Origin: CAKUFA01 sp963618735
Lineage (GTDB): Bacteria > Bacillota > Clostridia > Christensenellales > Aristaeellaceae
Assembly: GCA_963618735.1 (NCBI GenBank)
Contig: CAVEUM010000006.1
Span: 1-64,000, forward strand
Length of the DNA stretch: 64,000 nt
Direction: 5' to 3'
Made by a program: the position numbers and the translations under genes. This document shows, in pieces, positions 60,480 to 64,000 of the stretch. The notes below the pieces were generated by a model. The model did not search any database and had not been told where the DNA came from. It was given only the letters and a program-made list of their open reading frames with translations. The stretch's first letter is position 1. Every line of letters begins with the position of its first letter.

Positions 60480-61394
60480 TCAGAACAGAGCTTCCACAAA
60501 ATCCTTTGCTGAGAAGGGCTGGAGATCATCAATCCCTTCGCCCACACCGATGTACCACACAGGCACTTCCAGTTCCTGACGAATTGCCAGCGCAATGCCG
60601 CCCTTCGCGGTGCCGTCCAGCTTTGTCAGAATGATGCCGCCGATTTCGGCGAACTCCTTGAAGGCCTTGGCCTGCGCCAGACCGTTTTGTCCTGTGGTGG
60701 CATCCAGCACCAAAATGCAGCGGACGTCCGCTTCGGGATATTCCCGATCAATGACGCGGCGCATTTTGTTCAGCTCGTCCATCAGGTTCTTTTTGTTGTG
60801 AAGACGGCCGGCGGTGTCCACAATCAGCAGATCAGCCTGCTGTGCCTTGGCGGCCTTGATGCCATCGAAGACCACCGCCGCAGGATCCGCACCTTCTTCA
60901 TGCTTGATAATCGGCACACGGGCACGATCTGCCCAGACGCTCAGCTGTTCGGCAGCGGCGGCACGGAAGGTATCGCCTGCGCACAGCATCACACGGCGGC
61001 CAATGGACTGGAAACGCAGCGCCAGTTTGCCGATGGTGGTGGTTTTGCCCACGCCATTGACGCCGACCACCAGCATGACCATGGGCCACTTCAGCGGGGG
61101 ACGGGGAATATCCATTTGTTCGATCATAATCTGCTTCAGCGCGGCTCGTGCTTCGGCAGTATCTTTCATATTTTCGCGCTTCACACGGTCACGAAGCTCA
61201 TCGAGGATAGCGGTGGTTGCTTTTACGCCGCAGTCAGCCAGAAGCAGAATGTCCTCCAGCTCTTCATAAAAATCCTCGTCGATTTTGCGATTTTCTTTCA
61301 CCAGTTCGTCAACTTTATCGGTAAGGTTGCCGCGCGTTTTGCTCAGGCCTTCCCACAGGCGCGCGAACAGACCCTTCTTCTTAGGCTCGCTCAT
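60480..61394 (-). CDS. ftsY: Signal recognition particle receptor FtsY
   Basis: A 304-residue protein with a short acidic/basic N-domain (KVDELVKENRKIDEDFYEELEDILLLADCGV) and the SRP GTPase G domain: GVNGVGKTTTIGKLA (G1), CAGDTFRAAAAEQL, LIVDTAGRLHNKKNLMDEL (G3), LTKLDGTAKGG (G4) and the closing GVGEGIDDLQPFSAKDFVEAL. It docks ribosome-SRP complexes at the membrane, partnering Ffh and the SRP RNA at 9840-9958. The long acidic A-domain of some FtsY is absent. AAGGAGG precedes the ATG at 61394. Confidence 0.97.
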   Translation of the reverse strand: MSEPKKKGLFARLWEGLSKTRGNLTDKVDELVKENRKIDEDFYEELEDILLLADCGVKATTAILDELRDRVKRENMKDTAEARAALKQIMIEQMDIPRPPLKWPMVMLVVGVNGVGKTTTIGKLALRFQSIGRRVMLCAGDTFRAAAAEQLSVWADRARVPIIKHEEGADPAAVVFDGIKAAKAQQADLLIVDTAGRLHNKKNLMDELNKMRRVIDREYPEADVRCILVLDATTGQNGLAQAKAFKEFAEIGGIILTKLDGTAKGGIALAIRQELEVPVWYIGVGEGIDDLQPFSAKDFVEALF

Positions 61395-61417
61395 CACAAA
61401 ACCTCCTTATCCCTCAC

Positions 61418-61446
61418 ACTATACCACATTTTTTCTCTTCAATCAA
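61418..61446 (-). promoter_or_regulatory. Promoter of ftsY
   Basis: Minus-strand TTGATT and TATAGT with a 17-base spacer, 24 bases before the ATG. Confidence 0.75.
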
Positions 61447-61473
61447 CCATAGAAAATGGCCAATTCACGTCCT

Positions 61474-61488
61474 GAAGATGACATCTTC
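61474..61488. promoter_or_regulatory. Perfect palindrome upstream of the glycosyltransferase promoter
   Basis: GAAGATG-A-CATCTTC is a perfect 7-1-7 inverted repeat ending 11 bases before the -35 box of the plus-strand promoter and lying upstream of the ftsY -35 box. It is a candidate operator; no regulator gene is adjacent. Confidence 0.4.
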
Positions 61489-61498
61489 TGAAATATAC

Positions 61499-61527
61499 TG
61501 GACAAAATGCTCTGTAAAAGGTACAAT
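61499..61527 (+). promoter_or_regulatory. Promoter of the glycosyltransferase unit
   Basis: TGGACA and TACAAT with a 17-base spacer, about 75 bases before the GTG at 61603. Confidence 0.6.
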
Positions 61528-61602
61528 GTACGCTGGAGAATGTGTAGACACTCGCCTTTCTTTTCGTGAGGCGATGAATCAGAAATCAAGGAGGGATTCG
61601 CT

Positions 61603-62370
61603 GTGCAAAAGGCCAGAATATCAGCCTGCATGGTGCTTTATCACGCAGGAGACGAGGCACTGCGGGCGGTGGACTGCCTTGACGCGTCTGATGCTACGGT
61701 AGATGTGTATCTGGTGGATAACACGCCGGAGGACGACACTGCGCAGCGTATCCTGTGGGCACACCCGGGGGTACAGGTGCGGCCGCAAAAGAAAAATGTG
61801 GGCTTTGGCCGGGGCAATAATGCGGTGCTGAGCGAACTGGAAAGCGAGTATCACATCCTTGTGAATCCGGATGTGACCTTTGCGCCGGACCTCATCAGCC
61901 GCATGGTGCAGTACATGGACGACCATCCCAACGTGGTGATTCTGACGCCGCATGTGCTGAACGCAGACGGCACGGATCAATATCTGCCCAAGAAACAGCC
62001 GACGGTCCATTATCTGCTGGGCGGATTTCTGGAAAAGCTGGGCGGCCCTTTTGTGCGATGGCGCAGAGAATACACCATGGCGGATGATGATCTGACCCAT
62101 CCGCTGAAGGTGCAGTTTGCAACGGGATGTTTCCTCATGATTCGCACAAAAACATTCCGTGAACTGAAGGGATTCGATGAACGGTTCTTCCTCTACCAGG
62201 AGGATTCTGACCTGAGCCGCCGCGCTGGTCAACTGGGGCCGATTATCTATCATCCTGATATGTGTGTGACCCATAACTGGGCGCGAGAGAATACACGGAG
62301 CCTGAAGGGCATCCTGAGGCAGATGCGGTCTGTCTGCCAATTCTTTATGAAGTGGGGCATTGAGTGGTGA
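61603..62370 (+). CDS. Family 2 glycosyltransferase (rhamnosyltransferase-like)
   Basis: A 255-residue GT-A fold enzyme. The nucleotide-sugar motifs are VDVYLVDNTPED, NVGFGRGNNAVL and HILVNPDVTF (the NPDV/DxD-like metal site), with GFDERFFLYQEDSDLSRRAG as the acceptor/base motif. This pattern is that of cell-wall rhamnosyltransferases (WbbL type), so transfer of a deoxysugar onto a surface polymer is likely but not certain. Start is GTG with AAGGAGGG seven bases upstream. Overlaps the next gene. Confidence 0.88.
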   Translation: MQKARISACMVLYHAGDEALRAVDCLDASDATVDVYLVDNTPEDDTAQRILWAHPGVQVRPQKKNVGFGRGNNAVLSELESEYHILVNPDVTFAPDLISRMVQYMDDHPNVVILTPHVLNADGTDQYLPKKQPTVHYLLGGFLEKLGGPFVRWRREYTMADDDLTHPLKVQFATGCFLMIRTKTFRELKGFDERFFLYQEDSDLSRRAGQLGPIIYHPDMCVTHNWARENTRSLKGILRQMRSVCQFFMKWGIEW

Positions 62371-63302
62371 AAGAAATTGCTGTGCTGCTTGCCGCTTATA
62401 ACGGCATGCGATTTCTGCCGGAGCAACTGGTCAGCCTGCGGGCGCAGGATGATCCTTCATTCCACGTGCTTTTGCAGGATGATGGCTCGCAGGATAACAC
62501 CATGATGCTGCTGCTGCAGTCCTGCGCCGCTGACAGCCGCTTTCAGATGGGTGCTGAGCAGGAGCATGGCCTTGGGGCTGTGGGAAACTTCTGGAGCCTG
62601 ATGCAGCAGTGCCGCGCACCCTATATCGCACTGTGCGACCAGGATGACCGCTGGCACACAGACCGTCTGAGCCGTTGCAGGCAGGCCATGGAACGTGCTG
62701 AAAAGCAGTACGGCGAGGAAACGCCGCTGCTGGTGCACAGCGATTGCAGCCTTATTGGCGCGGAAGGACAGCCTTTGCACGCCAGCTTCTTTGACCATCA
62801 GGGGTGGGATCGGAGCGCTACGGGTTTTCGCCGCCTGCTGGTGCAGAACAACGTAACGGGATGCACCATCCTCATGAATGAGGCACTGAAAAACCTGGCA
62901 GTCAACTATGGCGATCCTGCCAAAATGGTGATGCATGACTGGTTTCTGGCATTGACGGCCGCGGCCTTTGGCCATGTGGTGATGGTGGATGCGCCTTTGG
63001 TTGACTACCGCCAGCATGGCAACAATGTGCAGGGCGCCAGCCATCAGGGACAGGTTCAACGGGGCGTGAAGGCCCTGGGCGCGTGGCAGAAGGGGAAGAA
63101 CAGAATTCAGCTGACCTACGACCATGCCAAAGCCTTTGCGGAAATGTACGGCGCAGTTTTGCCCGAGCAGGCTCGCAAGGATGTGGCGGTTTATCTGGCA
63201 ACTCAAAAGATGAAAAAGCCCCAGCGCGTGGCGGCAGTTCAGCGTCAGGGCTTTACCATGCAGAGCATCATCACCCGCGCGGGTCAGATTGTTTTCGGAT
63301 AA
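62364..63302 (+). CDS. Family 2 glycosyltransferase
   Basis: A 312-residue GT-A fold enzyme. IAVLLAAYNGMRFLPEQLVSL at the start, LLQDDGSQDNT, and ALCDQDDRWHTDRL (the DQDD metal site) are typical of the RfbG/RfbF-like rhamnosyltransferase group of GT2. It is translated by overlap with the preceding glycosyltransferase (GTG at 62364 or 62367, before that gene's stop), so the two probably act in sequence on one glycan. No polymer flippase or ligase is visible. Confidence 0.88.
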   Translation: MVKEIAVLLAAYNGMRFLPEQLVSLRAQDDPSFHVLLQDDGSQDNTMMLLLQSCAADSRFQMGAEQEHGLGAVGNFWSLMQQCRAPYIALCDQDDRWHTDRLSRCRQAMERAEKQYGEETPLLVHSDCSLIGAEGQPLHASFFDHQGWDRSATGFRRLLVQNNVTGCTILMNEALKNLAVNYGDPAKMVMHDWFLALTAAAFGHVVMVDAPLVDYRQHGNNVQGASHQGQVQRGVKALGAWQKGKNRIQLTYDHAKAFAEMYGAVLPEQARKDVAVYLATQKMKKPQRVAAVQRQGFTMQSIITRAGQIVFG

Positions 63303-63327
63303 GTAGCAAAGGAGTGCAGAAGGCGTT

Positions 63328-64000
63328 ATGTTTACCCATTTGCATTTACATACCGAGTATAGCCTGCTGGACGGCGCCTGCCGCATTCCTAAGCTGGTGG
63401 AGCGCCTGAAGACCCTTGGCATGGATAGCTGTGCCATTACGGATCACGGCGTAATGTACGGCGTGGTGGACTTCTACAACGCCATGAATGAGGCAGGCAT
63501 CAAGCCAATCATTGGCTGCGAAGTCTACGTCTGCCGCAACCGACTGGATCGTTCTGCCGCTACACGGGACTACAGTCACCTGATTTTGCTGTGCGAAAAC
63601 AACACAGGCTATCAGAATCTGATGTATCTGGTCAGTGAAGGTTTCCTTACGGGATACTATTACAAGCCTCGCATTGACTATGACCTGATCCGTGAGCATC
63701 ATGAAGGCCTGATTGCACTCTCTGCCTGCCTGTCGGGCGATTTGCCGAAGCTATTGCTGAGCGAGCAGTATGAAGGCGCAAGAAATTACATTCTGGAGAT
63801 GCAGGAGCTTTTCGGCAAAGAAAATTTCTTTGTGGAAATCATGGATCACGGCATCCGTGACGAAAAGATCGTCCTGCCGAGGCTGATCAAAATTGCCCGC
63901 GAAATGAATGTGCCGCTGGTGGCAACCAACGACTGCCACTATCTGGAGGAGAAAGACGCGGATGCCCAGGAAGTGCTCATGTGCATCCAAACGGGCAAAA
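63328..64000 (+). CDS. dnaE: DNA polymerase III alpha subunit (5' part)
   Basis: The first 224 codons of a DnaE-type replicase, cut by the window edge. The N-terminal PHP domain is clear: MFTHLHLHTEYSLLDGACRI with the HxHxxYS metal motif, CAITDHGVMYGVVDFYNA, GCEVYV, and LIALSACLSGDLPK, ending in VATNDCHYLEEKDADAQ with further His/Asp ligands. In many DnaE proteins this PHP site keeps all ligands and may act as a proofreading nuclease. AAAGGAG and AGAAGG lie upstream of the ATG. Confidence 0.95.
   Translation, partial: MFTHLHLHTEYSLLDGACRIPKLVERLKTLGMDSCAITDHGVMYGVVDFYNAMNEAGIKPIIGCEVYVCRNRLDRSAATRDYSHLILLCENNTGYQNLMYLVSEGFLTGYYYKPRIDYDLIREHHEGLIALSACLSGDLPKLLLSEQYEGARNYILEMQELFGKENFFVEIMDHGIRDEKIVLPRLIKIAREMNVPLVATNDCHYLEEKDADAQEVLMCIQTGK

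Noticed and set aside
60489..61475. Plus-strand frames opposite ftsY and the TrmH-family gene
   Set aside because: They lie fully antisense to genes with complete family motifs and lack ribosome sites.

Overview
The window reads as a chromosomal segment of a Gram-positive anaerobe, most likely of the class Clostridia (Bacillota). Supporting signs are a phenylalanine T-box ahead of pheST, near-consensus sigma-A promoters that almost all have a 17-bp spacer, AGGAGG ribosome sites with frequent TTG/GTG starts, a pyruvate formate-lyase pair for anaerobic metabolism, and families typical of clostridia (DUF4317, DegV, YitT). GC content is moderate to high. No tRNA, rRNA, CRISPR array, insertion sequence or phage gene was seen, so this is largely core genome with some unusual members.

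Layout. 1-5,080: DegV protein, then on the minus strand a HerA/YjgR-like ATPase, SurE and an exported CapA-type protein. 5,128-8,941: T-box-controlled pheS-pheT. 9,082-10,483 (minus): a cytidylate-kinase-like protein, the small SRP RNA and a MarR regulator. 10,747-17,144: glyA, a membrane-anchored protein with a Dabb partner, then one transcription unit of a phosphodiester glycosidase homologue, an Lgt paralogue, murA and a J-domain/TPR protein. 17,182-20,819: polA and an RpiB-like isomerase converging on a 100-bp tandem repeat array. 21,046-24,620: L-rhamnose catabolism (rhaB, rhaA, rhaD). 24,810-30,846: YitT and a BMP-type nucleoside ABC importer. 31,134-33,041: a VanY-fold protein lacking its catalytic residues, and a free-standing RarA/MgsA C-terminal domain protein.

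33,122-37,311 (minus): a complete carbohydrate-type ABC importer. 37,576-42,067 (minus): pflA, pflB and enolase, the lower end of glycolysis and mixed-acid fermentation. 42,179-48,239: UPF0489 protein, aconitase, exported metallo-beta-lactamase-fold protein, YjjG phosphatase and purA. 48,300-53,422: amidohydrolase, the mnmM-rluB-GNAT unit, DUF4317 and a second CapA protein. 53,783-58,887 (minus): carA followed by a single open frame in which carB is fused to dapF. 59,003-61,394 (minus): HAD phosphatase, TrmH-family methylase and ftsY. 61,603-64,000: two glycosyltransferases and the start of dnaE.

Themes. Many genes feed the cell envelope: murA, the Lgt paralogue, the VanY-fold pseudoenzyme, glycosyltransferases, and the CarB-DapF fusion. 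That fusion ties carbamoyl phosphate (pyrimidines/arginine) to meso-diaminopimelate (peptidoglycan/lysine). The SRP RNA and its receptor FtsY are both present. The strongest unusual observations are the CarB-DapF fusion with a Cys-to-Ser change at the first epimerase cysteine, the repeat array whose last copy carries compensatory stem changes, and the catalytically stripped VanY homologue.
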